Program-made: the position numbers and the translations under genes
The notes under the pieces: model-generated
Told to the model about the DNA's origin: nothing
What the model saw: the letters and a program-made list of their open reading frames with translations, nothing else
Database searches by the model: none
Part shown: piece by piece, positions 17,873 to 26,094 of the stretch
Layout: each line of letters begins with the position of its first letter
Position numbering within the stretch: the first letter of the stretch is position 1
DNA from: Bacteroidales bacterium
Lineage (GTDB): Bacteria; Bacteroidota; Bacteroidia; Bacteroidales; Muribaculaceae
Assembly (NCBI GenBank): GCA_910575545.1
Contig: CAJTFH010000010.1
Coordinates: 33,124 to 97,123 of the forward strand
Length of the DNA stretch: 64,000 bases
Direction: 5' to 3'

Positions 17873-18153
17873 TGCATTGCCTCCTTTATTTTGCGTTTTA
17901 AAAGACTTCCTGCTGAGAATTTCACTTCAATTGAAGGAGGGAGCAGCATCCGTCGTCCTGAAGTAAGGTCGGTTGATACTTCCTCATCGTGTTTCTCTCC
18001 TTCAAACGATCCGAAACCAGGTATGGCTACTTTTCCTGCATTTGAGCATTGCTCCCGTATGATTATCCCGAATCCCTCTATTAGACGTGCTGCAGCCTCG
18101 TTGTCGCACTTCATTCGCTGGGCAAGCAGGTTTTGGAAAGTTTTATTATCCAT
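17869..18153 (-). CDS. HU family DNA-binding protein
   Basis: A 94-residue protein from the Met at 18153 ('MDNKTFQNLLAQRMKCDNEA'). This start is preferred over an upstream one at 18213 because the extra 20 residues do not resemble HU. It has the two-helix dimerisation part, then 'GKVAIPGFGSFEGEKHDEEV' and 'TSGRRMLLPPSIEVKFSAGS', matching the beta-arm and the conserved RxxxPP...F-x-G/S region of HU/IHF. It probably bends or packages DNA. The start overlaps the end of the Cys-rich gene by 8 bases and its TGA overlaps the ATG of the HU-LysM fusion, so three genes are translationally coupled. Confidence 0.85.
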   Translation of the reverse strand: MDNKTFQNLLAQRMKCDNEAAARLIEGFGIIIREQCSNAGKVAIPGFGSFEGEKHDEEVSTDLTSGRRMLLPPSIEVKFSAGSLLKRKIKEAMQ

Positions 18154-18370
18154 TGCTTTTGTGTTGGTTAGATTTATGAATGGAGTTGTTATCGCGGAGT
18201 GCGCAACCGGCATCGCAACCGCAACATCCGCAACCGCAGTCTGGATTCTTACCGTTTTTGACCGTAGAGCGGAATTTCATGATTTTTTTAATGATGGTTA
18301 TGGCGGCAATCAGCACTATGGCTATTACGGCGCCCCATTGAATTATATCGTTGGCCGGTAGATTCTGCAT
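18146..18370 (-). CDS. FeoB-associated Cys-rich membrane protein
   Basis: A 74-residue protein with one N-terminal membrane helix (about residues 8-28, 'IIQWGAVIAIVLIAAITIIK'), a basic stretch and a dense Cys cluster 'CGCGCCGCDAGC' at about residues 44-55. This matches the small FeoB-associated Cys-rich protein family, usually found behind ferrous iron transporter genes and possibly binding iron or an Fe-S cluster. No feoA or feoB is present in this window. It is instead the first gene of an overlapping set with two HU-like genes. The tail after the Cys cluster is polar and probably disordered. Confidence 0.75.
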   Translation of the reverse strand: MQNLPANDIIQWGAVIAIVLIAAITIIKKIMKFRSTVKNGKNPDCGCGCCGCDAGCALRDNNSIHKSNQHKSNG

Positions 18371-18403
18371 CCTGCTGATGATTTAGACAATCTCTATATC
18401 CTG

Positions 18404-20473
18404 TTATTTTTGTTTAAATGCTTTTTTAATCTGTGCCGAAAGTTTTGCCGGTGTCAGCTCCGAGGCAAATTCTTCAAACGGGAGTTTTAATGGGCATCCG
18501 TTGCGGAATTCTGAACAGCCGTAGGCTGTGTGGCCTTTGAGGATGTGACCTTGTCCGCAAAGCGGACATTTTATCTCTTCGAGTTTTTTTACAGGAGGCT
18601 TTCTCTTGGCGGCAGGCTTTTTGGTCTCCCCTCCGTTGTCTTTGTTGGCATTTGAAGGTGGCTTGGGCTTTTTCTCCTCGTCGGCGACCTCAATTTTGCG
18701 CATTGAGTTGTCTGACAATACATTTGTCACGATTTCCTGTATCAATGTTTTCAGCTCGGTTATGAATTCGGGTGCGCTGTAGCTTCCTCGTTCAATCTGC
18801 CGTAGCTTGTTTTCCCATAGTCCGGTTAGCTTGGCGCTTTTTAGCAGTTCCTCATTGATGGTGTTTATGAGGTCTATGCCTGCCTGTGTGACCATTATGT
18901 TTTTGCGCTGGCGGTAAATATATCTGCGTTTGAAGAGGGTCTCTATTATGGATGCGCGTGTCGAAGGTCGTCCGATGCCGTTTTCTTTCATCGCTTCGCG
19001 CAGTGTTTCATCATCAACAGTCTTGCCTGCGGTTTCCATTGCTCTCAGCAAAGTGCCTTCGGTGTAGTATTTGGGGGGCTGGGTGGTCTTTTTCAACACC
19101 GATGGTTCATGTGGCCCGCTTTCCCCTTTGATGAATGGTGGCAGGATTTTGTCATCTCCGTTATCACCTTCGCTTTTTTCAGCTTCCTTATCGAATACAT
19201 TGCGCCAGCCTGGCGATGTTATCACTTTGCCTGTGGCTTTGAACTTCACATCGGCAGCTTCAGCAGTTACGGAGGTTGACATGAACTCGCAATCAGGATA
19301 GAAGGCGGCAATGAACCGTTGGGCTATAAGATGATATAGCAGCCTTTCATTGCCTTGCAGTACTGCGGGAGATTGCCCCGTGGGTATTATTGCGTGGTGA
19401 TCGGTGACTTTTGAGTTGTCGAATATTTTTTTGCTTTTTGGCAGCTTCGGCATGGCAAGAACCGGGGCAGTGACCGGGGCATATGGTGTCATCATCTTTA
19501 AGATGCCCGGCACTTTTGGATATATGTCTTCGCTAAGATATGTTGTGTCGACACGGGGATATGTGGTCACTTTTTTCTCATATAGGCTCTGTATCAGCTT
19601 TAAAGATTCATCGGCAGTCCATCCCCATTTTTTATTGCACTCAACCTGCAGGGATGTGAGATCGAAGAGCCTGGGTGGAGCCTCTTTCCCTTTTTTTTCA
19701 GTTACATCGGTAATTGTGAGTGGAATCGTTTTTATCCTCTCTGCGGCTTCAAGGGCAAAGGCCTCATTGTCGAACCGTCCGCCGGTGGCGTTGAATATCA
19801 CCCCTTTATAGAGCGTTTTAAGTTCCCAGAAATCTTCCGGCTTAAAACTGGCTATTTCGTTATGACGTTGCACAAGCAGAGCCAAGGTGGGTGTCTGCAC
19901 CCTGCCTATCGACAATACTTTTCCAGGCTCTGAATATTTCAGAGAATAAAGCCTGGTGGCATTCATTCCCAGAATCCAGTCGCCGATCGCGCGCGACAGG
20001 CCGGCATAATAAAGGTTGTCGAAATCAGCCGATGGCCGTAGCTGTTTGAATCCGTCGCGTATGGCCTCGTCGGTCAGAGATGAGATCCATAACCGTTTAA
20101 CCGGACAGCGTGTTTCGGCTTTCTGCATCACCCAGCGCTGAATCAGTTCCCCCTCTTGTCCGGCATCACCGCAGTTTATCACTTCGTCGGCATCGGCAAT
20201 CAGGCTTTTTATTACGTTGAACTGCCGTTCATAACTTTCAACAGGGATGAGTTTTATGCCGAACTTTGCCGGGAGCATGGGCAGTGCTCCCAACGACCAT
20301 CTTTTCCAGTATTCGGTATAGTCGGCAGGTTCTTTCAGTGTGCACAGATGGCCGAATGTCCAGGTGACTTTATAACCGTTACCTTCAAAATAGCCGTCGC
20401 GCCTGACATCTGCCCCTAATATGGATGCGATGTCACGCGCAACACTCGGTTTCTCTGTCACACACACTTTCAT
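18404..20473 (-). CDS. topB: DNA topoisomerase III
   Basis: A 689-residue type IA topoisomerase that relaxes and decatenates DNA through a 5'-phosphotyrosine intermediate. The Toprim domain starts 'MKVCVTEKPSVARDIASILG' with catalytic Glu7. The second Toprim motif reads 'CGDAGQEGELI', so the usual DxDxEG is DAGQEG, with the second Asp replaced by Gly. The active-site Tyr lies in 'TYPRVDTTYLSED' near residue 315. 'GIGRPSTRASIIETLFKRRY' marks domain IV. After a Lys/Pro linker (about 600-640) one zinc-finger-like module carries four Cys ('CPLCGQGH...CSEFRNGC'). Single gene; the start is the first Met. Confidence 0.93.
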   Translation of the reverse strand: MKVCVTEKPSVARDIASILGADVRRDGYFEGNGYKVTWTFGHLCTLKEPADYTEYWKRWSLGALPMLPAKFGIKLIPVESYERQFNVIKSLIADADEVINCGDAGQEGELIQRWVMQKAETRCPVKRLWISSLTDEAIRDGFKQLRPSADFDNLYYAGLSRAIGDWILGMNATRLYSLKYSEPGKVLSIGRVQTPTLALLVQRHNEIASFKPEDFWELKTLYKGVIFNATGGRFDNEAFALEAAERIKTIPLTITDVTEKKGKEAPPRLFDLTSLQVECNKKWGWTADESLKLIQSLYEKKVTTYPRVDTTYLSEDIYPKVPGILKMMTPYAPVTAPVLAMPKLPKSKKIFDNSKVTDHHAIIPTGQSPAVLQGNERLLYHLIAQRFIAAFYPDCEFMSTSVTAEAADVKFKATGKVITSPGWRNVFDKEAEKSEGDNGDDKILPPFIKGESGPHEPSVLKKTTQPPKYYTEGTLLRAMETAGKTVDDETLREAMKENGIGRPSTRASIIETLFKRRYIYRQRKNIMVTQAGIDLINTINEELLKSAKLTGLWENKLRQIERGSYSAPEFITELKTLIQEIVTNVLSDNSMRKIEVADEEKKPKPPSNANKDNGGETKKPAAKRKPPVKKLEEIKCPLCGQGHILKGHTAYGCSEFRNGCPLKLPFEEFASELTPAKLSAQIKKAFKQK

Positions 20474-20511
20474 GTCTGCTCTTGGGTTAAATGTTGAAAC
20501 TGTGGCGGAGG

Positions 20512-20919
20512 TTACTGCTTTGCCGGGGATTCTATGTCGCCTTTGGCTGTATGGAAAATCAGCTTGGCATTTTTTGGCAGGGTGCCTTTAAATGGGAAAT
20601 CAACTTCTATGACTTGCACCCCTTCATCTTCAAACTGGAAATAGCGCTCAAAGTCGATTCCGTCGATATCGGTGGCTTTGACGAGTTTGGGACCCATGAC
20701 CAGGTCTATTCCATCGATGCGTTGTGATGTGTGCGGGATTCCGACAATACAAAGGGATATACGTATCCCTTCATCCGTTTTGACTGTCTTATCCGGGATG
20801 ATATTGATGTCGGCGTCGAGTTGGTTCACCTGTGCTGTGGCGGCGAATGGAGTGTCGACGGCGGCAAAGGTTGCCGGGAGCATAAGCAACGCGGCCAATT
20901 TTAATGCTTTCATTGTCAA
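20512..20919 (-). CDS. Small secreted protein of unknown function
   Basis: A 135-residue protein with a signal peptide ('MTMKALKLAALLMLPATFAA', cleaved in the Ala-rich stretch before QVNQ). The mature part is about 105 residues, acidic and beta-rich ('VKTDEGIRISLCIVGIPHTS', 'EDEGVQVIEVDFPFKGTLPK') with one Cys. I do not recognise a family. It lies between topB (38 bases) and mazG (120 bases) on the same strand. A periplasmic or surface location is inferred from the signal peptide only. Confidence 0.6.
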   Translation of the reverse strand: MTMKALKLAALLMLPATFAAVDTPFAATAQVNQLDADINIIPDKTVKTDEGIRISLCIVGIPHTSQRIDGIDLVMGPKLVKATDIDGIDFERYFQFEDEGVQVIEVDFPFKGTLPKNAKLIFHTAKGDIESPAKQ

Positions 20920-21039
20920 AAAAAGTTAGTTTATTTGAATCGGCATGAGCCATAATTATCTTTAAACAGAACGTATGGCAACGCTGATTGGTTTCCGGTT
21001 ATTGGTGTGGTGATATTGCTGGGTCGCAACATCTCAAAG

Positions 21040-21855
21040 TCATTTCAGACTTTTGGCCTCTTGCCAGTATGATTCCATTTCGGTGAGAGTCATGTCTTCA
21101 AATTTTTTACCCTCTTCAGCTGCCCGTTGCTCCATATGGTTGAAACGGGTGATGAATTTCTTGTTTGTGCGTTCAAGCGCATTCTCGGGATGAAGCCCGT
21201 AAAGTCGTGCCGCATTTATTATTGAAAAGATTACATCGCCCATTTCCTCTTCCATTTGCCTCATGGTGTGTTCGTCGGTGTTGTCTTTCCCTTTAAACGA
21301 TTCGGCTTCTTTCGAGAACTCGGCAATCTCTTCTTTTACTTTTCCCCATACGTCTTCGGGCTTTTCCCAATCAAAACCTGCATTGGCGGCTTTCTGCTGT
21401 ATACGGTATGCCTTTACCAAAGCCGGTAAGGCAGAGGGTACACCGGCAAGGATGCTGCGGTTCCCCCCTTTTTCTTTGAGCTTTAGTTGCTCCCAGTTGA
21501 GCTCAACCTGATGGGCTGTGTCTGCCTCGATGTTACCGTAAACGTGTGGATGACGGTAGATTAGTTTCGATGCCAATGCATCGGCCACAGAGGCAATATC
21601 GAATTCACCTTTTTCTTCTCCTATTTTTGCGTAGAAGAGCACATGCAGGAGCACATCTCCAAGCTCTTTCTTTATCCCGTTATTATCGCCGTTGATGAGG
21701 GCATCGCAAAGCTCATAAACCTCCTCAACGGTGTTTTCCCTAAGGCTTTCATTTGTCTGTTTGGCATCCCAGGGGCATTTCACCCTAAGTGTGTCGAGCA
21801 CATCAATGGCTCTTCCGATGGCTTCGAGTTTCTCTTGTCGGCTATGTTGTTCCAT
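21040..21855 (-). CDS. mazG: Nucleoside triphosphate pyrophosphohydrolase MazG
   Basis: A 271-residue protein with tandem MazG domains. The N-terminal domain has the signature 'VKCPWDAKQTNESLRENTVE' and the EExxE...ExxD metal-binding helices in 'EEVYELCDALINGDNNGIKK' and 'ELGDVLLHVLFYAKIGEE'. The second domain repeats the pattern in 'EEIAEFSKEAESFKG' and 'EEEMGDVIFSIINAARLYGL'. It hydrolyses NTPs to NMP and pyrophosphate, cleaning non-canonical nucleotides. The length matches E. coli MazG. It lies 58 bases behind the dsbD-like gene. Confidence 0.92.
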   Translation of the reverse strand: MEQHSRQEKLEAIGRAIDVLDTLRVKCPWDAKQTNESLRENTVEEVYELCDALINGDNNGIKKELGDVLLHVLFYAKIGEEKGEFDIASVADALASKLIYRHPHVYGNIEADTAHQVELNWEQLKLKEKGGNRSILAGVPSALPALVKAYRIQQKAANAGFDWEKPEDVWGKVKEEIAEFSKEAESFKGKDNTDEHTMRQMEEEMGDVIFSIINAARLYGLHPENALERTNKKFITRFNHMEQRAAEEGKKFEDMTLTEMESYWQEAKSLK

Positions 21856-21913
21856 ATTTTTGTCTGTTTATTGGTTGCGAATATGTTATTTCCCCAAAAT
21901 GGTGTCTGCGCTA

Positions 21914-23512
21914 TTAGAATTGCTGACTTCTGTTTTTGTCAACACCGTTTGTAGAGTCTTCAGTGTTGTCATCAATGTTGCCGCCGGATATTTCCGTCTG
22001 CTCTTGTGCTGCCGGAGGAATGATGTTTTCTACGGCATCGACCGGGGCTCCCCATAAGCCTGCAAGCAGGTACAGGGCAAAGCTCCATGATGCTATGGCA
22101 AGCAGTAGCCTTGTGACTCCGAGATGATGGAGCTTTATGTCGTTTGCGAATCTGATTTTATCGAGCAGATAAAGCCCGAGGAGCACGCAGATCACAGTCC
22201 ATATGGCGAGGAATGTTTCACGAGAGAGGATTCCCCATCCATAGGCTCTGTCAGCCATCGACAGGAATGTCAGGGAAAGGGCGAGTTCAACAAATCCGAT
22301 GACAATCTTGACGGAGTTAAGACGCGCATTGGCTGAAGGCATCCGTTTGAGCAATGCCGGGAAAAGAGCAAACAGTGAGAAAGGGAGTGCCAATGCGAAT
22401 GCGAAGCCCCCCATCGCTATTGCCGGACCGGTGAAGCTTCCCATTGTGGCAGCCTCAACAAGTAGTGTTCCGATTATAGGGCACGTGCATGAAAACGACA
22501 CGATGGCGAGTGTCAGAGCCATTAAAATGATACCTGCGATACCGGTGGCTTTTTCGGCCTTTGAGTCAACCCTGTTGCTCCATTGAGAGGGGAGTGTGAT
22601 TTCTATGCCTCCAAAAAAAGACACTGCAAACAGCATCAGCAGGGCGGCGATTGCCACATTGACCCAACGGCCTGTGGAGATTTCATATATTTTCCCGACT
22701 CCGAAAATCCCTGTCAGTGCCATCCCTATCGTAAGGTATATGGCTATAATAGCCAGGCCATACACAAGGGCGTCGATAAAAGCCCGGCGTTTTCGCCTAT
22801 GGTTATTAAGGAAATAACCTACCGTGACAGGAACCATCGGCCAGATGCATGGCGTGAGAAGCGCTATCAGGCCGCCTGCTATGCCCCATGCAAAAATCAC
22901 CCATAAGGAATATTCCGGTTTAGCGGGGATGTCGGTGGTGTCGGTTTCAGTCGGAGATGTTATTTGGCCTGAACTGTCGTTGCGTCTGGTCTTTTTTGCA
23001 TCTGTTTCAGTTGCTGTTGATGAATCTGTTTGATTGTCAGGTGCTTCCGGCGGCCGATTTGTGACAGTGACCGAAAAATGGTGCTTTTGGGGAGGGGTGC
23101 ATGTCTGCCCGTTGCAAGCCTGGTATATGATGGTTCCCGATATCTCCCGGTTTCCATGGCACGATATTGTCAATGGTTGGGTAAATTCAACCTGGTTATC
23201 CCACCATGTGAGGTTTAGAGAGAAAATAGGGTCGAATCCGCTGAGTGGGGTTCCTGAGGGGATGAGCGGGCCGTTCATGGAAACTCCTTCAGGGAGATCG
23301 AAGATGACGCGGGTGGCATTGGGGCCGTCGTCGGGCAACTGTGTCCCATATAGATGCCAGCCTTTGCTGATTGTGGCCGTTAGTTTTATTGATGCATTGT
23401 CGGGATTCTCGTCTGCTACTGACACATTCCATTCTACCGGCTCCGGTTTCTGTGCCGGAGTCGCGACGGTTATCAATAAAAATGAAAGCAGGGCAACAAT
23501 CTTCTTTATCAT
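21914..23512 (-). CDS. DsbD-like thiol:disulfide interchange protein lacking the thioredoxin domain
   Basis: A 532-residue protein from the Met at 23512, chosen because it starts a clean signal peptide ('MIKKIVALLSFLLITVATPA'); the frame extends upstream to 23593. The N-terminal periplasmic domain has the Cys pair of DsbD-alpha in 'YQACNGQTCTPP'. After a Thr/Asp-rich linker come about eight membrane helices with one Cys in 'LTPCIWPMVPVTVGYF' and its partner in 'SFSCTCPIIGTLL', the thiol pair that carries electrons across the membrane. Full DsbD ends in a thioredoxin-like domain; here an acidic polar tail ends the protein. The acceptor may be a separate protein. Confidence 0.85.
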   Translation of the reverse strand: MIKKIVALLSFLLITVATPAQKPEPVEWNVSVADENPDNASIKLTATISKGWHLYGTQLPDDGPNATRVIFDLPEGVSMNGPLIPSGTPLSGFDPIFSLNLTWWDNQVEFTQPLTISCHGNREISGTIIYQACNGQTCTPPQKHHFSVTVTNRPPEAPDNQTDSSTATETDAKKTRRNDSSGQITSPTETDTTDIPAKPEYSLWVIFAWGIAGGLIALLTPCIWPMVPVTVGYFLNNHRRKRRAFIDALVYGLAIIAIYLTIGMALTGIFGVGKIYEISTGRWVNVAIAALLMLFAVSFFGGIEITLPSQWSNRVDSKAEKATGIAGIILMALTLAIVSFSCTCPIIGTLLVEAATMGSFTGPAIAMGGFAFALALPFSLFALFPALLKRMPSANARLNSVKIVIGFVELALSLTFLSMADRAYGWGILSRETFLAIWTVICVLLGLYLLDKIRFANDIKLHHLGVTRLLLAIASWSFALYLLAGLWGAPVDAVENIIPPAAQEQTEISGGNIDDNTEDSTNGVDKNRSQQF

Positions 23513-23560
23513 ATGGGTTCTTATGCATCGGAGTGTGGATTGCCTGTCCGATTCAATAGG

Positions 23561-23593
23561 CAAAGTTAGCAAAAAAAATCCGGTTTGCCTCAA
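23561..23593 (-). promoter_or_regulatory. Promoter of the dsbD-like gene
   Basis: On the minus strand a TTG (23593-23591) is followed after 22 bases by TAACTTTG (23568-23561), a Bacteroidetes -33/-7 pair. The leader to the chosen ATG would be about 45 bases. The rest of the 315-base gene-free stretch between this gene and the carboxyltransferase gene shows no other feature apart from the latter's promoter. Confidence 0.6.
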
Positions 23594-23723
23594 CCTATGT
23601 GTAACAGGTTGATAGTGTGGTTGGAGTGTCGCCGGGGCAACCGTTTATAAATGGCTTTGGCTAAAGTCCGGAGGATTTTTGATAAAAATTCCACATGGAA
23701 ATAAGCGAATTTGAAAAGACCTA

Positions 23724-23753
23724 TTGATATTTCAAAAAAATTGTGTAATTTCG
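23724..23753 (+). promoter_or_regulatory. Promoter of the biotin carboxyltransferase gene
   Basis: TTG at 23724-23726 and TAATTTCG at 23746-23753 with a 19-base spacer fit the Bacteroidetes consensus (one mismatch in the -7 box). The leader is about 70 bases and is A/T-rich without a Shine-Dalgarno sequence. Confidence 0.6.
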
Positions 23754-23827
23754 CAAATGAATATCAAGCGTGCAAGTGCACGGTTTTTTATGCAGACTAA
23801 TCCCAAACCCGTTAATATATCAAGGTT

Positions 23828-25723
23828 ATGGAAAACAAGAAGTTGAAAATCAGAGATTTGACTCTTCGTGACGGACAGCAGTCGCTGTTTGCCACCCGTA
23901 TGAAACAGCAGGATATTGATCCGCTTTTGCCCCTTTATAAAGAGGCTCGTTTCTATATCATGGAAGTGTGGGGAGGAGCTGTTCCCGATTCTGTGATGCG
24001 TTATCTCGATGAGTCGCCATGGGTGCGTCTTCGTTCCATACGTGAAGCGGTGGGCCCAAATCAGCTTCTTTCAGCCCTTTCCCGTGGCCGAAACCTTTTT
24101 GGATATGTGCCTTATCCCGACTCAGTGCTTGAAGGCTTTTATAAGGAGGCCATAAAAAACGGTTTGAGCATAATGCGTATTTTCGACGCGCTCAACGATA
24201 TTGATAATGTCAAGGAGTCTATCCGTCTTATCAATGAACTGGGTGGAATTGCCGATGCTGCAGTGTGCTATACTGTGGATCCGAAAGACGCCCAGCCTGA
24301 GGCCGCCCCGCAGAAAAAAGGATTTTTCGCATCTCTTTTCGGCAAAAAGGAGGAAGCTGCCCCTGCGCCTAAGAAGATTTTCACCGATGAATATTTTGTG
24401 AACAAAGCGGTTGAGATGGAGCGCCTTGGTGCGAAAATCATCACACTTAAAGATATGGCCGGTCTGGTAAGCCCGTTGCGTGCGGCCTCTATTATCAGCA
24501 AACTGAAAGCCGCTGTTAAGGTGCCTGTGGATTTCCACACCCATTGCACTCCCGGATATGGTCTGGCATCGTCGGTTATGGCGATTATCAACGGTGTTGA
24601 TATACTCGACACGAACATTTGGTATTTCGGCGAAGGCTCGGCCGCCCCTGCCATAGAACTGGTTTATGTGTTCTGTAAGAAACTTGGTATCGAGGTTGAT
24701 GTCAACATGCAGAAAGTCGGAGAAATCCGTGAGAAACTTGAAGGCATCCGTCGCAATTTGGCAGATTTCGACCTGAATAAAGATAAATTCCCCAAGAAAT
24801 TCAATCCGCTGGTTGATATTCTGCCTCATGAAATCGATGTGCTGTTCGACAAGGCTATCGAAGCGGCGAAAGCGGGCAATGAGGATGCACTCCTGGAGAA
24901 TTGCCATGCAATCGAGGCTTATTTCGGATTCCCCAAGCCCAATCTGCTTGTGAAGGAGGCTGAAGTTCCCGGAGGAATGTATTCAAATATGGTGGCACAG
25001 CTCAAGGCCCTCAATGCATCCGATTTGCTTGATGATGCCATGAAGCTCATCCCGAAAGTGCGCCGTGATGCTGGTTTGGTTCCCTTGGTTACACCTACAA
25101 GCCAGATTGTTGGTGCGCAGGCAGTGAACCTTGCCATTGACAGAAAGAAAGGGAATCCGGATTATACCAATACCTCAAACCAGTTTATTTCGTTGGTTAA
25201 GGGGGAATATGGTCATACTCCGGCTCCGATTGACCCGGCTTTCCGCCAGAAAATCACCGGTGATGCTGTTGAGCATCCCTATGATGTTTCTAAATACAAG
25301 AAGCCCGAAATTCCTGCAATTCCTGAACTCGGCGGGGTTAAACTTGCCACCAATACCGAAGAAGAGCTGCTTATGGAGCTGTTGCCTAATGTGGCCAACA
25401 AGTTCCTGCGTAACCGCCGTGAAGAGGAGTATGCAGCCAAACAGCCTAAGGAAGCTCCTAAAGAAGTTGCCGTGGCTGAAGAGGTGGCCGAAGATAACGA
25501 ACCGATAACCGGCGATGTTTTCCGTGCGCCCATGGGTGGCCGTATCATTGATGTCCGTGTCAAAGCCGGCGATAAGGTCAAGAAAGGAGAGGTTATGATG
25601 GTTTATGAAGCCATGAAGATGGAAAACGACCTAGAAGCAGACCGCGACCTCACCGTAAAACGCCTGTTTGTAAAAACCGATGATGTTGTGGGCACAGATG
25701 CTCCGCTTATCGAGTTTGTCTGA
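23828..25723 (+). CDS. Biotin-dependent carboxyltransferase (oxaloacetate decarboxylase alpha / pyruvate carboxylase B type)
   Basis: A 631-residue protein. The carboxyltransferase TIM barrel has 'RDLTLRDGQQS' (metal-binding Asp15 region) and 'DFHTHCTPG' (metal His237/His239). A conserved helical domain follows to about residue 480. The C-terminal biotinyl domain ends with 'YEAMKMEND', biotin on Lys597. An insertion of about 30 residues (154-183, rich in A, P, K and E) sits inside the barrel between two strands. It transfers CO2 between biotin and pyruvate/oxaloacetate. No membrane beta/gamma subunit or biotin carboxylase gene is adjacent, so the partner cannot be told here. Confidence 0.88.
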   Translation: MENKKLKIRDLTLRDGQQSLFATRMKQQDIDPLLPLYKEARFYIMEVWGGAVPDSVMRYLDESPWVRLRSIREAVGPNQLLSALSRGRNLFGYVPYPDSVLEGFYKEAIKNGLSIMRIFDALNDIDNVKESIRLINELGGIADAAVCYTVDPKDAQPEAAPQKKGFFASLFGKKEEAAPAPKKIFTDEYFVNKAVEMERLGAKIITLKDMAGLVSPLRAASIISKLKAAVKVPVDFHTHCTPGYGLASSVMAIINGVDILDTNIWYFGEGSAAPAIELVYVFCKKLGIEVDVNMQKVGEIREKLEGIRRNLADFDLNKDKFPKKFNPLVDILPHEIDVLFDKAIEAAKAGNEDALLENCHAIEAYFGFPKPNLLVKEAEVPGGMYSNMVAQLKALNASDLLDDAMKLIPKVRRDAGLVPLVTPTSQIVGAQAVNLAIDRKKGNPDYTNTSNQFISLVKGEYGHTPAPIDPAFRQKITGDAVEHPYDVSKYKKPEIPAIPELGGVKLATNTEEELLMELLPNVANKFLRNRREEEYAAKQPKEAPKEVAVAEEVAEDNEPITGDVFRAPMGGRIIDVRVKAGDKVKKGEVMMVYEAMKMENDLEADRDLTVKRLFVKTDDVVGTDAPLIEFV

Positions 25724-25798
25724 CAGATAGTGAAAAAGTAGTGAACTTAGATATAGCATAGATTGATAGAATTTGATTGAAATTTAAATGAGTGAGTG

Positions 25799-25824
25799 GT
25801 GCGGCTTCTGTGAAGAAGCCGCAC
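25799..25824 (+). terminator. Terminator hairpin behind the carboxyltransferase gene
   Basis: Perfect 11-bp arms GTGCGGCTTCT and AGAAGCCGCAC with a GTGA loop, followed by TTGCTTTTGTG. The hairpin lies 76 bases after the stop. Confidence 0.75.
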
Positions 25825-25878
25825 TTGCTTTTGTGCCTTAAATTGTAATTTTACCTCAAAAATATCGGCATATCTTTG

Positions 25879-25955
25879 AGTTCTGTGTCTATTGTTGTCA
25901 ATTGGCTTTCATATGCAGACGCTTGGACTCCAGTTTTTAGGAAGCGTCTTTTTAG
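25879..25955 (+). ncRNA. Candidate short transcript or attenuated leader upstream of ompA
   Basis: A -7 box TATCTTTG lies at 25871-25878. About 40 bases later 8-bp arms AGACGCTT (25917-25924) and AAGCGTCT (25942-25949) form a hairpin followed directly by TTTTT. This has the layout of an intrinsic terminator about 75 bases from a start site, and the OmpA-family gene begins 140 bases further on. It could be a small RNA or an attenuator of the outer-membrane gene. No good TTG is placed for the promoter, so the call is tentative. Confidence 0.3.
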
Positions 25956-26094
25956 ATTTAACAAGCATATTTTGAACTATGGAATGCATGGTGGCGTTAT
26001 TCTGACAAAAGCATCTACCCGGAGGGATTATTAAGGGAGATGCCTTGCTTTTTATGAGAGGATGACTATTTTGTAAACTAAATTCTATTTTGAG

